Of a DNA stretch of 64,000 bases, positions 1-9,600 are shown one piece after another. The number at the start of each line of letters is the position of its first letter. Position 1 is the stretch's first letter. The notes under the pieces were generated by a model. The model worked only from the letters and a program-made list of their open reading frames with translations, was not told where the DNA came from and made no database searches. The position numbers were made by a program, and so were the translations under genes. Source of the stretch: Colicola sp016286205 (GTDB lineage: Bacteria; Bacteroidota; Bacteroidia; Bacteroidales; Paludibacteraceae); contig JAEESF010000012.1 of assembly GCA_016286205.1 (NCBI GenBank), forward strand, positions 6,831 to 70,830, written 5' to 3'.

Positions 1-352
1 AATGACCCGTTTGCGCATCTTGCAGGCTAATGCCATTCAGCAGAATTAATACTTGGTCGAATGTGCCGCCATGCATGCTTAAATCAGTTTGTGCGTAACT
101 CACACCGCGGCTACGGATATCCAAACCTGGCAAATAAGCTAATATATCTGCTACGTTTTGTACAGGCAGAGCCTCTATCTCTTCGTGAGTGAGTGTGGCT
201 ACTAACCGAAAAGACTCGGACTGGATCTGTGCTTTGTGCGCAGTGACTTCTACTTCCTCTAGTCGGAAATCATCTGCGGTAACGGTTTCCGTACCATATA
301 TGCCAATGGCTACCACCGTAGCCAAAACGAACGAACTAATGCGTTTGTTCAT
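1..352 (-). CDS. TonB-dependent receptor, N-terminal part (cut by window edge)
   Basis: This is the first 117 codons of an outer-membrane receptor that would import a ligand using TonB energy. It starts with a signal peptide (MNKRISSFVLATVVAIG) and a short stretch containing LEEVEVTAHK, which resembles the TonB-box/plug entry. The plug domain follows with LPVQNVADILAYLPGLDIRS and then DQVLILLNGISLQDAQTG. The start codon at 352 lies 17 bp inside the end of the patatin gene, so the two are probably translationally coupled. The gene runs off the left edge, so the barrel and the substrate cannot be judged. The plug domain call is confident; the ligand is unknown. Confidence 0.85.
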   Translation of the reverse strand, partial: MNKRISSFVLATVVAIGIYGTETVTADDFRLEEVEVTAHKAQIQSESFRLVATLTHEEIEALPVQNVADILAYLPGLDIRSRGVSYAQTDLSMHGGTFDQVLILLNGISLQDAQTGH

Positions 353-1265
353 AATTATCCAGTGCCTCACGCATCAACAATCGTCCTCGTTCAATAATTT
401 CTTCGGCTTTGTCGAAAGCAAAAGTAGGGAAGGCATATTGCGGCATGACGGCATGTACATCAGGCGGCGTGAGACGCAGTGCCATTAGGGTGTTTTGCTG
501 GATTTGCATATCTGACATACGATCTACCATCCCCGCAAAACTAACTGTTCTACCCAAATTGTTGGCTCGCTCTATACGCACCTTATCCACACGTTTGCCT
601 AGTTGTCTCAGTTGGTTCTCCAATGCTTTTGGAACAGGTATTCCGCGTGCTGTCAGTTCGGCCAATCGTCCTTCTACGTCTATTGGATCAGGTTTTGGTG
701 CTACCTCCAAACTATCTTTTCCGCTGATATCCATTGCCACCAAAATATCGCCTTCTGTTCGTTCAACCAGATGTAATGGAAGCGGGTTTAATATACCACC
801 ATCCACCAATAGTCGTTTGCCTATTTGTACAGGTTGGAAAAATAGTGGAATACTGATAGATGCTCTTACCGCCTCAAATAAACTTCCTTTGCGGAAAATA
901 ACCTCCTCCGTGCTAATTAGATCTGAAGCAACGATAGTGCAGGGAATATTTAGTTGCTCGATAGGTCTGTCCGGTACAATTTTTTCAAGTTCCTCAATGA
1001 TGCGCCTACCTTTAACAAGTGAGTTGCTGCTTAGCAGGTTGATGTCTATCATTCTGAGGATTAGTTGTTTGTCTACTTGCAAAAACCATTCTTTTGCTTT
1101 CTGTAGTTGCCCGGCCGCATACATTCCGGCAATGATAGAACCCATAGAACAACCGGCTATACTGCTGATAGTATAACCACGTGCTTCCAGTTCTTCTATT
1201 GCACCGATGTGCGCTAAACCGCGCGCACCTCCTGAACCTAAAACTAATGCAACTCGCTTCGACAT
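336..1265 (-). CDS. Patatin-like phospholipase (RssA/NTE family)
   Basis: A predicted serine lipase of 309 aa. It has the oxyanion-hole glycine motif GSGGARG (residues 10-16), the nucleophile elbow GCSMG with Ser40, and the DGG motif of the catalytic Asp (VDGGILNPLP). This is the standard Ser-Asp dyad layout of bacterial patatins. No signal peptide is visible, so it probably acts on the cytoplasmic side. An AGGAGG-like Shine-Dalgarno lies just upstream of the ATG at 1265. It sits between gcvT (9-bp gap) and the TonB receptor (overlap) in the same operon. The physiological lipid is unknown. Confidence 0.9.
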   Translation of the reverse strand: MSKRVALVLGSGGARGLAHIGAIEELEARGYTISSIAGCSMGSIIAGMYAAGQLQKAKEWFLQVDKQLILRMIDINLLSSNSLVKGRRIIEELEKIVPDRPIEQLNIPCTIVASDLISTEEVIFRKGSLFEAVRASISIPLFFQPVQIGKRLLVDGGILNPLPLHLVERTEGDILVAMDISGKDSLEVAPKPDPIDVEGRLAELTARGIPVPKALENQLRQLGKRVDKVRIERANNLGRTVSFAGMVDRMSDMQIQQNTLMALRLTPPDVHAVMPQYAFPTFAFDKAEEIIERGRLLMREALDNYEQTH

Positions 1266-1274
1266 CTCTCCTCC

Positions 1275-2360
1275 TTAAACAATCTTAGCCGGTATGAGTT
1301 TCTCACGGATGCGGATATAAATGATAGAATCCTTCTTGGCAAAAGCAGTCTTGACATAACCCATACCAATTCCTACTTTGGTGGTTGGTAACATGATACC
1401 AGAAGTAACATTACCGATTACATTGCCCGCTTCGTCGCATATCTCATATCCATTACGTGGAATAGCTCGCTCTTGACATTCGAAGTGTACCAATTTGCGT
1501 TGTACGCCTTCTGCTTTCTGTTTGCGCAAGAAATCGCGATCGATAAAGTCTTTTGCATCTAATTTGGTGATCCAACCCAGGCCTGCTTCCAATGGTGATG
1601 TGGTATCGTCGATATCGTGACCATAGAGGCAATACCATTTCTCCAGACGCAAACTGTCGCGAGCGCCTAGGCCAATCGGAGCCAATCCAAATGGTTTGCC
1701 TACTTCGAATAGCGCGTCCCAAATCTGCTTGCCGTTTTCTGCGGGGAAATAGAGTTCGAATCCTCCTGCACCGGTATAGCCGGTGTTAGAAAGAATAACA
1801 CCCGGTACGCCTGCAAAACTCCACTCGCGGAAAGCATAGTAGTCAATCGATTTTAGGTCCGCATCCGTTAATAGTTGCAACATTTCAGTCGCTTTAGGAC
1901 CTTGCACAGCCAACTGGCCATAACGATTGCTTGCATTCTCTAGGCTAACTTCTGCGAATTCTGGTTTAGAATCTTTGATTTTATTCACCCATGCCCAGTC
2001 TTTGTCAATGTTGCCGGCATTAACTACCATTAGGTATTTTGTGGTTGAATATTTGTATATGATTAGGTCGTCTACAATGCCGCCTTTTCCATTCGGCATA
2101 CAGGTGTATTGACATTTACCTGCCGCAATGACACTTAGGTCGTTTGTGGTGATATACTGTAGAAAATCAAGCGCTTTGTCGCCCTTTACCCAAAACTCGC
2201 CCATATGGCTTACGTCGAATACTCCGACACCTTCGCGAACGATGATATGTTCTTGATTGATACCAGTAGGGTACTGAATAGGCATATTGAAACCTGCGAA
2301 CTCGGCCATCTTAGCGCCAAGCGCAATGTGAATGTCCGTAAAAGGAGTTGTTTTTAACAT
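1275..2360 (-). CDS. gcvT: Glycine cleavage system T protein (aminomethyltransferase)
   Basis: The T protein of the glycine cleavage complex moves the methylene group from the aminomethyl-lipoyl H protein to tetrahydrofolate and releases ammonia. The 361-aa length is normal for the family. Typical segments are present: VFDVSHMGEFWVKG near the N-terminus, NTGYTGAGGFELYFP in the middle, and LGARDSLRLEKWYCLYGHDID towards the C-terminal half, followed by the beta-barrel end. The gcvH and gcvP genes are not in this window. It follows pepT by 2 bp in the operon read from 5059. Dihydrolipoamide dehydrogenase, the L protein of such complexes, lies far away at 54848. Confidence 0.95.
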   Translation of the reverse strand: MLKTTPFTDIHIALGAKMAEFAGFNMPIQYPTGINQEHIIVREGVGVFDVSHMGEFWVKGDKALDFLQYITTNDLSVIAAGKCQYTCMPNGKGGIVDDLIIYKYSTTKYLMVVNAGNIDKDWAWVNKIKDSKPEFAEVSLENASNRYGQLAVQGPKATEMLQLLTDADLKSIDYYAFREWSFAGVPGVILSNTGYTGAGGFELYFPAENGKQIWDALFEVGKPFGLAPIGLGARDSLRLEKWYCLYGHDIDDTTSPLEAGLGWITKLDAKDFIDRDFLRKQKAEGVQRKLVHFECQERAIPRNGYEICDEAGNVIGNVTSGIMLPTTKVGIGMGYVKTAFAKKDSIIYIRIREKLIPAKIV

Positions 2361-2362
2361 AA

Positions 2363-3574
2363 TTATGCTTTTTTTATGATTTCAAGAATTACTTCACTAG
2401 CTTTTTCCATCGATGGAATCGGCAAATATTCGTATCTGCTGTGGAAATTCTCACCTCCTGCGAAGATATTTGGGCATGGCAGACCTTCGAACGACAGTCG
2501 AGCACCGTCAGTTCCACCACGAATAGGTTTTACTTTTGGTGTTACACCTACAGCTTTCATAGCTTCTTCTGCTAAATCGATGATATGCATAACAGGTTCG
2601 ATTTTCTCGCGCATATTGTAGTACTGGTCGCGCATCTCAATCTCGGCCGTTCCTTCACCATACTCACGATTTACCTTACGAACCAGATGCTCTAATTCGC
2701 GTTTGCGGCTCTCAAAGCGTGCACGGTCATGATCGCGGATGATATAACTGAGCGTAGTTTCTTCTACAGTACCGTTCATGCCAATCAGATGGTAGAAACC
2801 TTCGTAGTCTTGCGTATGCTCCGGAGTTTCCCAACGCGGCAACATAACTGCGAGTTGATAGGCAATACGCATCGAGTTTTGCATCTTGTGATATGCGCTA
2901 CCCGGATGAACATTTACTCCATGGACATGTATCTTGCAGGCGGCTGCATTGAAATTCTCGAATTCTAATTCTCCGATAGCTCCACCATCCATGGTATATG
3001 CCCAATCGCAGCCGAAGGCTTTTACATCAAAATGATCTGCTCCTTGTCCGATCTCTTCGTCCGGCGTAAAGCCGACGCGAATTTTACCATGCTGAATCTC
3101 AGGATGTTGCGCCAGATATTCCATTGCGGTAACAATCTCCGCAATACCGGCCTTATCATCCGCACCAAGTAGCGTTTTCCCGTTGGTAACGATGATATCT
3201 TGACCTTTGTAGTTCAGTATTTCCGGATATTTGGCAGTTTCGAGCACGATGTTTTCTGCTTCGTTCAGAATGATATCTTGGCCGTCATACGCTTTTACGA
3301 TACGCGGTTTGATATTCTTTCCACTAGCATCAGGCGCGGTGTCCATGTGTGCGATAAAACCGATGGTCGGTTTTCCTTCACACGTGGCAGGCAGCGTAGC
3401 CATAATATATCCGTTGGAATCGAGCGAAACTTCTTTTAACCCGATTTGTTTCAACTCATCTGCCAAGTACTTAGCAAACTCCATTTGACCGGGAGTAGAT
3501 GGAGTCATGTTGGTATTTTCGTCGCTCGTAGTGTGGAACGACACATATTTGAGAAAACGATCTACTATATTCAT
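2363..3574 (-). CDS. pepT: Peptidase T (tripeptide aminopeptidase)
   Basis: A zinc M20B aminopeptidase that removes the N-terminal residue from tripeptides in the cytoplasm. It has the family metal motifs: GFIAHMDTAPD with His76 and Asp78, LLGADDKAG around residue 139, and FTPDEEIGQGAD with the catalytic Glu near 173. PIRGGTDGARLSFEG follows in the C-terminal part. I chose the ATG at 3574, not one at 3595. The later start has a GGAGG ribosome site 8 nt upstream and falls just after the stop of the upstream lipoprotein gene, giving 403 aa. It is inside the minus-strand operon, 2 bp before gcvT. Confidence 0.95.
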   Translation of the reverse strand: MNIVDRFLKYVSFHTTSDENTNMTPSTPGQMEFAKYLADELKQIGLKEVSLDSNGYIMATLPATCEGKPTIGFIAHMDTAPDASGKNIKPRIVKAYDGQDIILNEAENIVLETAKYPEILNYKGQDIIVTNGKTLLGADDKAGIAEIVTAMEYLAQHPEIQHGKIRVGFTPDEEIGQGADHFDVKAFGCDWAYTMDGGAIGELEFENFNAAACKIHVHGVNVHPGSAYHKMQNSMRIAYQLAVMLPRWETPEHTQDYEGFYHLIGMNGTVEETTLSYIIRDHDRARFESRKRELEHLVRKVNREYGEGTAEIEMRDQYYNMREKIEPVMHIIDLAEEAMKAVGVTPKVKPIRGGTDGARLSFEGLPCPNIFAGGENFHSRYEYLPIPSMEKASEVILEIIKKA

Positions 3575-3575
3575 C

Positions 3576-4115
3576 TTATCTTCCTCCGAATGCACCGAGA
3601 ATACTACTCAACGCGCTAGCATATTGTGCTGCGGTGTTGGCATAGCCTGCAGCGGTATTAGCACCAGAACTTACTTTGTCGGATGCTGCTTGTACGTTTT
3701 CATTATCTTTGACCATCTCAACCAGACTGTTAGTTACGCTTTCTACATTATCCTGAGTAACCAAGCCAAGCGAACTAGCTATCATGCCTCGGCCGAACTC
3801 GCTGAGATATGTTTTGTTCTTATAATTCTCTTTTAGTCCCTCGCAATTAGCAATCAGATTGACAGTATTAGCAATATTTTGCATGTTCTTATAGTCATAT
3901 TTATTGCCATCTGCTTTGTACTGATTGTAGAGGCTTAACAACGCATTGCCTACGCCTTGTCCTGCTGTTTGGGCTGTGTTGGTGTTGGTTGTAGCAGTTG
4001 TTTGACTAGCGGCTGTGTTCTCGTTGCTGCTAGCTGTAGTTACAGTTGCGTTTTTCATAAATCCACAGGCACTTATAAGTACCATGGCGGAGATTAAAAG
4101 AATGGATTTTTTCAT
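3576..4115 (-). CDS. Small exported lipoprotein, unknown function
   Basis: A 179-aa protein with a lipoprotein signal peptide. The lipobox is LISAC with the acylated Cys at 17, so it is predicted to be anchored in a membrane outside the cytoplasm. A Thr/Asn/Ala-rich low-complexity linker (residues about 22-52) leads into a helical domain with LLSLYNQYKADGNKYDYKN and a single extra Cys. The C-terminus is Ala/Ser/Gly-rich. I do not recognise the family. It lies between the D-2-hydroxyacid dehydrogenase and pepT in the same operon; its stop is 1 bp from the pepT start. Confidence 0.75.
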   Translation of the reverse strand: MKKSILLISAMVLISACGFMKNATVTTASSNENTAASQTTATTNTNTAQTAGQGVGNALLSLYNQYKADGNKYDYKNMQNIANTVNLIANCEGLKENYKNKTYLSEFGRGMIASSLGLVTQDNVESVTNSLVEMVKDNENVQAASDKVSSGANTAAGYANTAAQYASALSSILGAFGGR

Positions 4116-4141
4116 AAAATTATAAAATTAAATTGTTAGTT

Positions 4142-5059
4142 TCAGATCACAATATTCATCTTGTCGATTTCTCCTCGACTGAATGCGATGATGTTCTCAG
4201 CCACATTTTCGCACATAGCTATGCGTCCTTCCCATGTTCCCGTTCCTGTGTGTGGAGAGAGAACGACATTCGGAAGTGTCAATAGTTCCGTTGAAATCGA
4301 AGGTTCGTGTTCATACACATCGAGTGCAGCACCACGAATAATACCGCCTTTGAGTGCTTCAATCAAAGCTTCCTCGTCTACGTGTGCGCCACGCGCAGTA
4401 TTGATAAGGTACGCAGAGCGTTTCATCATGCCCAATTCAGGTTTACCTATCAGGTGATGCACTTCTGGCGTGTATGGCAGATTGAGACTGACATAGTCGC
4501 TATCTTGCAGCAAAGTCTGGAAATCTACGTATTGTGCATCGTATTTTTGCTCGATTTCATCGGGCAGGCGATGTCGATTGTGGTATATGATCTTCATTCC
4601 ACTGGCTTTGGCTCGTCGTGCCAGAGCTTGGCCAATACGTCCTAAGCCGATGATGCCGAGTGTTTTACCATAGAGCGAGTGACTCAGATTGTTCATTACG
4701 GCCATTGGTTCACCATTACCAGAGCGGATGGCGCGATCGAATTCAGAAACACGTCGTGCGATATCTATCATCAGCGCAAAAGCCAATTCTGCGGTTGGTT
4801 CGATAACCGGTTGTGGCGTATTTGTCACGTGAATGTCTCGTTCACGACACGCATCTAGGTCAATATTGTTGAACCCCGCTCCGAAATTAGCAATCAACTG
4901 CAAGTTGGGCATGCTATCGATTAGCGACTGAGGAACCCGATAATCGAATGTGCAGACCAGAATCTCAGCCTCCGAACACAAACCATCACAGAACTCGAAC
5001 TCTGCGCCCAATGCCCGAAAACCTTCGCGTGGCAACGATGTAGTGAATGCTATTTTCAT
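4142..5059 (-). CDS. D-isomer 2-hydroxyacid dehydrogenase
   Basis: An NAD(P)-dependent oxidoreductase of the D-2-hydroxyacid dehydrogenase family (305 aa). The Rossmann motif is GIIGLGRIGQALA. The C-terminal half has the family segments LINTARGAHVDEEAL and GAALDVYEHEP, and the catalytic His is in LSPHTGTGT. NFGAGFNNIDLDAC marks the substrate domain. The start at 5059 is chosen because a perfect promoter lies 20 nt upstream; a longer reading frame to 5221 would begin upstream of that promoter. It is the first gene of the operon running to position 1. The substrate could be a glyoxylate- or pyruvate-type 2-oxoacid; sequence alone does not decide. Confidence 0.88.
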   Translation of the reverse strand: MKIAFTTSLPREGFRALGAEFEFCDGLCSEAEILVCTFDYRVPQSLIDSMPNLQLIANFGAGFNNIDLDACRERDIHVTNTPQPVIEPTAELAFALMIDIARRVSEFDRAIRSGNGEPMAVMNNLSHSLYGKTLGIIGLGRIGQALARRAKASGMKIIYHNRHRLPDEIEQKYDAQYVDFQTLLQDSDYVSLNLPYTPEVHHLIGKPELGMMKRSAYLINTARGAHVDEEALIEALKGGIIRGAALDVYEHEPSISTELLTLPNVVLSPHTGTGTWEGRIAMCENVAENIIAFSRGEIDKMNIVI

Positions 5060-5079
5060 TCTGCGAACCTTTGCGGCTG

Positions 5080-5111
5080 CAAAGGTACAAATTATTTTTG
5101 AAATGAGCAAA
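5080..5111 (-). promoter_or_regulatory. Bacteroidetes-type promoter of the 5059-to-1 operon
   Basis: On the minus strand TTTG (5108-5111) is followed by a 20-bp spacer and TACCTTTG (5080-5087). This matches the -33/-7 consensus of the Bacteroidetes primary sigma factor. Transcription should begin a few bases downstream, close to the ATG at 5059. Confidence 0.85.
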
Positions 5112-5135
5112 TTTTTTAATAAAAAATCGGAAATA

Positions 5136-5167
5136 TTTGTATATGTCATTTTTTTGTAGTATTTTTG
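5136..5167 (+). promoter_or_regulatory. Bacteroidetes-type promoter of the 5260 gene
   Basis: TTTG at 5136-5139, a 20-bp spacer, then TATTTTTG at 5160-5167. It is divergent from the promoter at 5080-5111; the two elements are only about 25 bp apart. The leader to the ATG at 5260 is about 85 nt. Confidence 0.82.
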
Positions 5168-5259
5168 CACCGCAATAGGTGTTTGGCACAGAAGTTGCTG
5201 ATACGAAAGTGGAATAAACAATTATACCGAAAAATTTTTAGTAAATAAACAATTTAAGT

Positions 5260-6408
5260 ATGAAGAAGATTCTATTTCTTTTGTTGGCTTTGCCAACGAT
5301 GCTTGCCGCTCAGCGCACAGTCGCTGTTTACATCACGGCGCCAGAAAGTTTTGACCCAGACGTAAAAGAAATTGTAGGAAGCGAATTGGTTTCCGGTATT
5401 GTGCAGAACCGTGATTTCAAGGCAGTAGAAAGTACGGCTGATTTTGCGCGTGACTTGCAGAACACTCAGGACAATCAACTGATTTGCAACTACGGTGAGC
5501 GTCTTGGCGTGGATTTGGTTTGTGTGGCTAACATTACTCCTTTCCGCGATTCGTATTATATCAAAGCTCGTTTGTTGGATGTCCGCACTCTGGGTATCGT
5601 ATCTTCTGCTAGCGAAGGATCTCCGTTGGCTTCGATAGAAGATATTCTGCATATGACCGAGCGTTTGGTAGGCCAGTTGTTCTATAGCGCCGCACCGGTA
5701 GAAGAGGAATTCTCCACCATCGGAATTGATGACAAACGTGGTAATTGCTGCTTGGTAGCGATTGATAACACGGGTGCCAATACAGTGGCTACGTTCAAGA
5801 TCTTGGATGCAAAAGGTATTCGTTGGTCGATTTATCCTACTACCGTTATCCGCGACCGTGCTACGGGCAATGAGTACAAACTGATTTCTGCTAATGACAT
5901 CAGCACCGGTGCATCTGAGTCGTATGGAGTAGGTATTCACCCATTCACTCTGACCTTCGAGAAACTGCCTTACAGTGTTACGAATATTGATATCGTTGAG
6001 CCGAAAGGTTGGGAGTGGGATGATATCACGCTTAAGAACTATGGCAAAACCGGATTCCACCAGTTTGAGGATAACTCAGAGCGCCGTTTTGGCCACTTGA
6101 TGCACGAACAGAAACTGATGCGTGACCAGGAAGCTAAAGTTGGTCCGATTGTTAATGTTACCAATTCGTTCCGTTCCTATCTGATCACTATTACCAACGA
6201 GCGTTACTCTGATTTCTTGATCGAACTGAATGGAAAGCGACTGGGTACTGTTCCAAAGCGTTCACAACTGACTTTCCGTGTTGCGCCTGAGGAATATGGC
6301 TTGTTGAAGGCAATAGAAGTTTCTTCGTTCTTGCCAACAGTAATGAAATTTACTGTTCCCCCGACGAAACCGACAGAAGTTGTTCATTTCACCATTCTTC
6401 GTCCGTAA
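5260..6408 (+). CDS. Exported protein of unknown function, CsgG/TolB-like N-terminal fold suspected
   Basis: A 382-aa protein with a clear signal peptide (MKKILFLLLALPTMLAAQ). Residues about 20-145 read like the nucleotide-independent alpha/beta domain of CsgG, FlgO or LpoB proteins: ESFDPDVKEIVGSELVSGI, then RDFKAVES, then LGVDLVCVANI and YYIKARLLDV. That assignment is by pattern only. The C-terminal half (about 150-382) is beta-rich, with a segment FLIELNGKRLGTVPKRSQL resembling a PEGA-like carbohydrate-binding surface repeat. It is a single-gene unit with its own promoter and terminator. The function is not known. Confidence 0.7.
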   Translation: MKKILFLLLALPTMLAAQRTVAVYITAPESFDPDVKEIVGSELVSGIVQNRDFKAVESTADFARDLQNTQDNQLICNYGERLGVDLVCVANITPFRDSYYIKARLLDVRTLGIVSSASEGSPLASIEDILHMTERLVGQLFYSAAPVEEEFSTIGIDDKRGNCCLVAIDNTGANTVATFKILDAKGIRWSIYPTTVIRDRATGNEYKLISANDISTGASESYGVGIHPFTLTFEKLPYSVTNIDIVEPKGWEWDDITLKNYGKTGFHQFEDNSERRFGHLMHEQKLMRDQEAKVGPIVNVTNSFRSYLITITNERYSDFLIELNGKRLGTVPKRSQLTFRVAPEEYGLLKAIEVSSFLPTVMKFTVPPTKPTEVVHFTILRP

Positions 6409-6463
6409 GAGTCTCGATATTGTCAGGTTAACGACTCGTCAGTAAAATAACAAAAAATAGCTT

Positions 6464-6503
6464 CTGAGCGCAGGAAAATTAAGCCCTGCGCTCAGATTTT
6501 TTT
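6464..6503 (+). terminator. Rho-independent terminator after the 5260 gene
   Basis: A perfect 11-bp stem (6464-6474 with 6485-6495) with a 10-nt loop is followed by a run of seven T. The stem is GC-rich (CTGAGCGCAGG). Confidence 0.9.
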
Positions 6504-6545
6504 GATGCGCGTTTTTGACAGCCATATATTTTTTGCGTAAGAAGA

Positions 6546-6577
6546 TTTGTATATTTGAAAAAGATTTCGTATATTTG
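6546..6577 (+). promoter_or_regulatory. Bacteroidetes-type promoter of the addAB-like operon
   Basis: TTTG at 6546-6549, a 20-bp spacer, then TATATTTG at 6570-6577. The leader to the ATG at 6628 is about 45 nt. Confidence 0.83.
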
Positions 6578-6627
6578 CACGATTTTTGCAGTAGATATAC
6601 GATTAAACGAAATCTACCTTATCAACT

Positions 6628-9600
6628 ATGAGTAACATTGATTTTGATAAACCTTTGAATGTGTGTCGCGCTTCGGCGGGAACAGGCAAAACCTTCACCT
6701 TAGCTGCTTATTACATTGGTTTGCTCCTTTCCGGAGTGGACTATCGTTCTATTCTTGCAGTCACATTTACTAATAACGCTACTTCCGAAATGAAGGAACG
6801 CATCATGGCTTATCTCTACCAACTGAAAGAAGGGCAGGAACAGAGATTTCTAGACAAAGCCAAGACCTTCATGACGAAGAATACAAACGATTCGGATGCG
6901 CAACTACGACAACGCGCAGGAGACTGCTTCAGAAGCATGTTGCTGGATTATGACAATGTGCATGTCCAGACTATCGACTCGTTCTTACTCAATCTGCAAA
7001 GCGGATTGGCCGCAGTGCTGAAAATGAGTGCAGGTTATACGCCGGAATTGGACACGCTACGCGTGATTACGCAGGCTGTAGATCAAATGCTCTCGACTGA
7101 TATGACCGAAACGGCGAAGGATTTGCTCATCAAATATGTGACCGATAATCTGGAAGAAGAGAATCGCCAGAATATCCGCAAGACGCTCATCGAAATGGCC
7201 AAAGAGTTATACGACGAATCGGTTCAAATGCTGGATGCAGATCATCGGATTCTCTTTGATACGCAGGCTATTGATGCCTATTGCGACAGACTGGATGCGG
7301 AGTGGGAGAATAATGAGGATGTAAAAATGCTTCGTGCCTTACTTGCCCAAACATACAAAGTGGATGAATCTTTGTCGAACGGAGGTGCACTAAACAAAGC
7401 AATTGATAATATTGACAATAGTCTCAATAATCTCAAGGCTGTAGATAAAGACAAATACTTCAGAGGTTTGACAGACAAACAATTGCCAAAAGCAGAGAGT
7501 GGCAATTGGACAAAATTGCCAACAGATTTGGTAAATATTGTTGTGCAAGCTACTTATACTGCACGTCGTTGCCTATGTACCTACAATACCATTCAACTAA
7601 GCAAACAGTTTGCGCATGACCTACAATTGATGTCCGAGCTGCGGGTAATCATCCAGCGCAACCTGACTGAATCCAACCGAACATTGCTCGCTCAAACGGC
7701 ATCGATGCTGCACAAAGCGCTCAAAGAAGGCGATGCGGACTTTATTTTGGAGAAAGTAGGAATCCGTTACCATCATGTTTTGCTTGACGAATTCCAAGAT
7801 ACCAGCAAACTGCAGTGGACCATTTTTGATAGGCTCATCAAGGAATTGGTTGCAGGTGGTGAGAATTCTATTTTGGTGGTAGGAGATATCAAACAAAGCA
7901 TCTATCGTTGGCGTAATGGCGATTGGCATACTATGTATGAGTTGGGCAAAAAGGGAGAAAATGGGCAGCCGGATGACTACTATGTTCCATATCTGAACGA
8001 GAAATTCCCACGTCTGTCGTGCAATTACAGAAGTAGCAAAGAGGTGGTTAATTTCAATCTCTCTTTGTTCAAATATATATACGACCAATACGGCGATTTT
8101 GCTTACAGTGGAGGAGAAAATCCGAGTGCTGATGATGCGTCGCAAGTACGAGACATCTACAACGAAGACTTTTCTCCCGAGAAGATATCCGAGTATTACA
8201 ACAGTAATCCTGATGCAGGTAAATCGGGTGGATTTGTTTGTTTTCGAGCCTTTCCCAAAGAGAAAGCCAATGCGAATATAAACGCGCAATTAGCGCAGAA
8301 TATGTTCGATGAAATCGAGAAACTATTGCAGGATAATGATAAGGATGTACGCATTACTCCTGACCAAATAATGATTCTGGTCCGCAATAATAAAGATACT
8401 GACCTCATCATCGATGAATATAACAAGCTAGACAAAGATAAGTATAAGCAACTTAGTCAAGTCACATTTGCCACAGAAAACAGTTACAAACTGGTTGCTT
8501 CGCAGGACGTGCGAGCCATTATCGCCATCCTGAAATACCTGACTGCAGGCCAGGATCAGAAGGATTCTATCTACGAAGAGCAAATTCGAAAACTTTTGCC
8601 CGAATGCAATCTTGGTGAATTGGATCAGCAAATCCGATTAGATGCTCCATTGTTTGAAACCATCTGTGATATCATTCGCCTATATCTGTGTGATTCCAAC
8701 GGAAAATATCTTCACAACGAACAAGCCTACCTCGACACATTCCTAGACAATGTACGGGGATATGTGGCATCGGAAGGTGGCAAAGTGGAAGATTTTCTGA
8801 CCTATTGGGACGATATCCTCTTTGAAAAATCTATTCCGATGACTTCGGTGGACGCAATTCGAATCATGACTGTTCACAAAAGCAAAGGACTGGAGGCTCA
8901 GACGCTCTTTGTGCCGTTTTGCAACTGGGATGCGGAGGAAAGCAAGCATCCTAAAGTATGGTGCGAGACTACGCAGATGAACGAATACGACAAGCCGATC
9001 TTCATGCCGATGGAGTATGGAGACAGGATGCACCAGTCTGATTATCAGTCTGATTATCAGCGCGAACGTCATAATTCACGAATCGACAATCTCAATCTGC
9101 TTTATGTCGCGCTGACTCGCGCAAGAGACAATCTGTTTGTCTTTACCGATTGCTCCAAAGATATGAAGCCGAGCAATAGTGTAGGTGAGTATCTGTTGCG
9201 CTATCTGCAGATTTCGCCCGATGAATTCGGAGAGAAAGGCTATGCAGAACATGTGTATGGTACCATAACCAAGGGCGAAGATAAATCGAACGATAACAAT
9301 CCGTTTGATTTCAATCGTGCGGAAAAGGAAGAATCGCAACTATGGAGTGATGGTCGGTCTGTACGCTTCGTTCAGTCACAAGAGGGCCAACTCTACACCA
9401 GTCACGGAGAAGAAGCGGCGCGATTGGTGGAACGGATGGAAGAAGGAACGCTTTGTCACGATATCTTTGCGCATATCCATACACTCGATCAATTAGAAGG
9501 AGTGTTGGATGATTTTGAGAGTCGTGGCGATATAGCCAACCCAGAACAGAAAGAAACGCTAAAAGCACTGATTTCATCGGCATGGGAAGGCAATGAGAAA

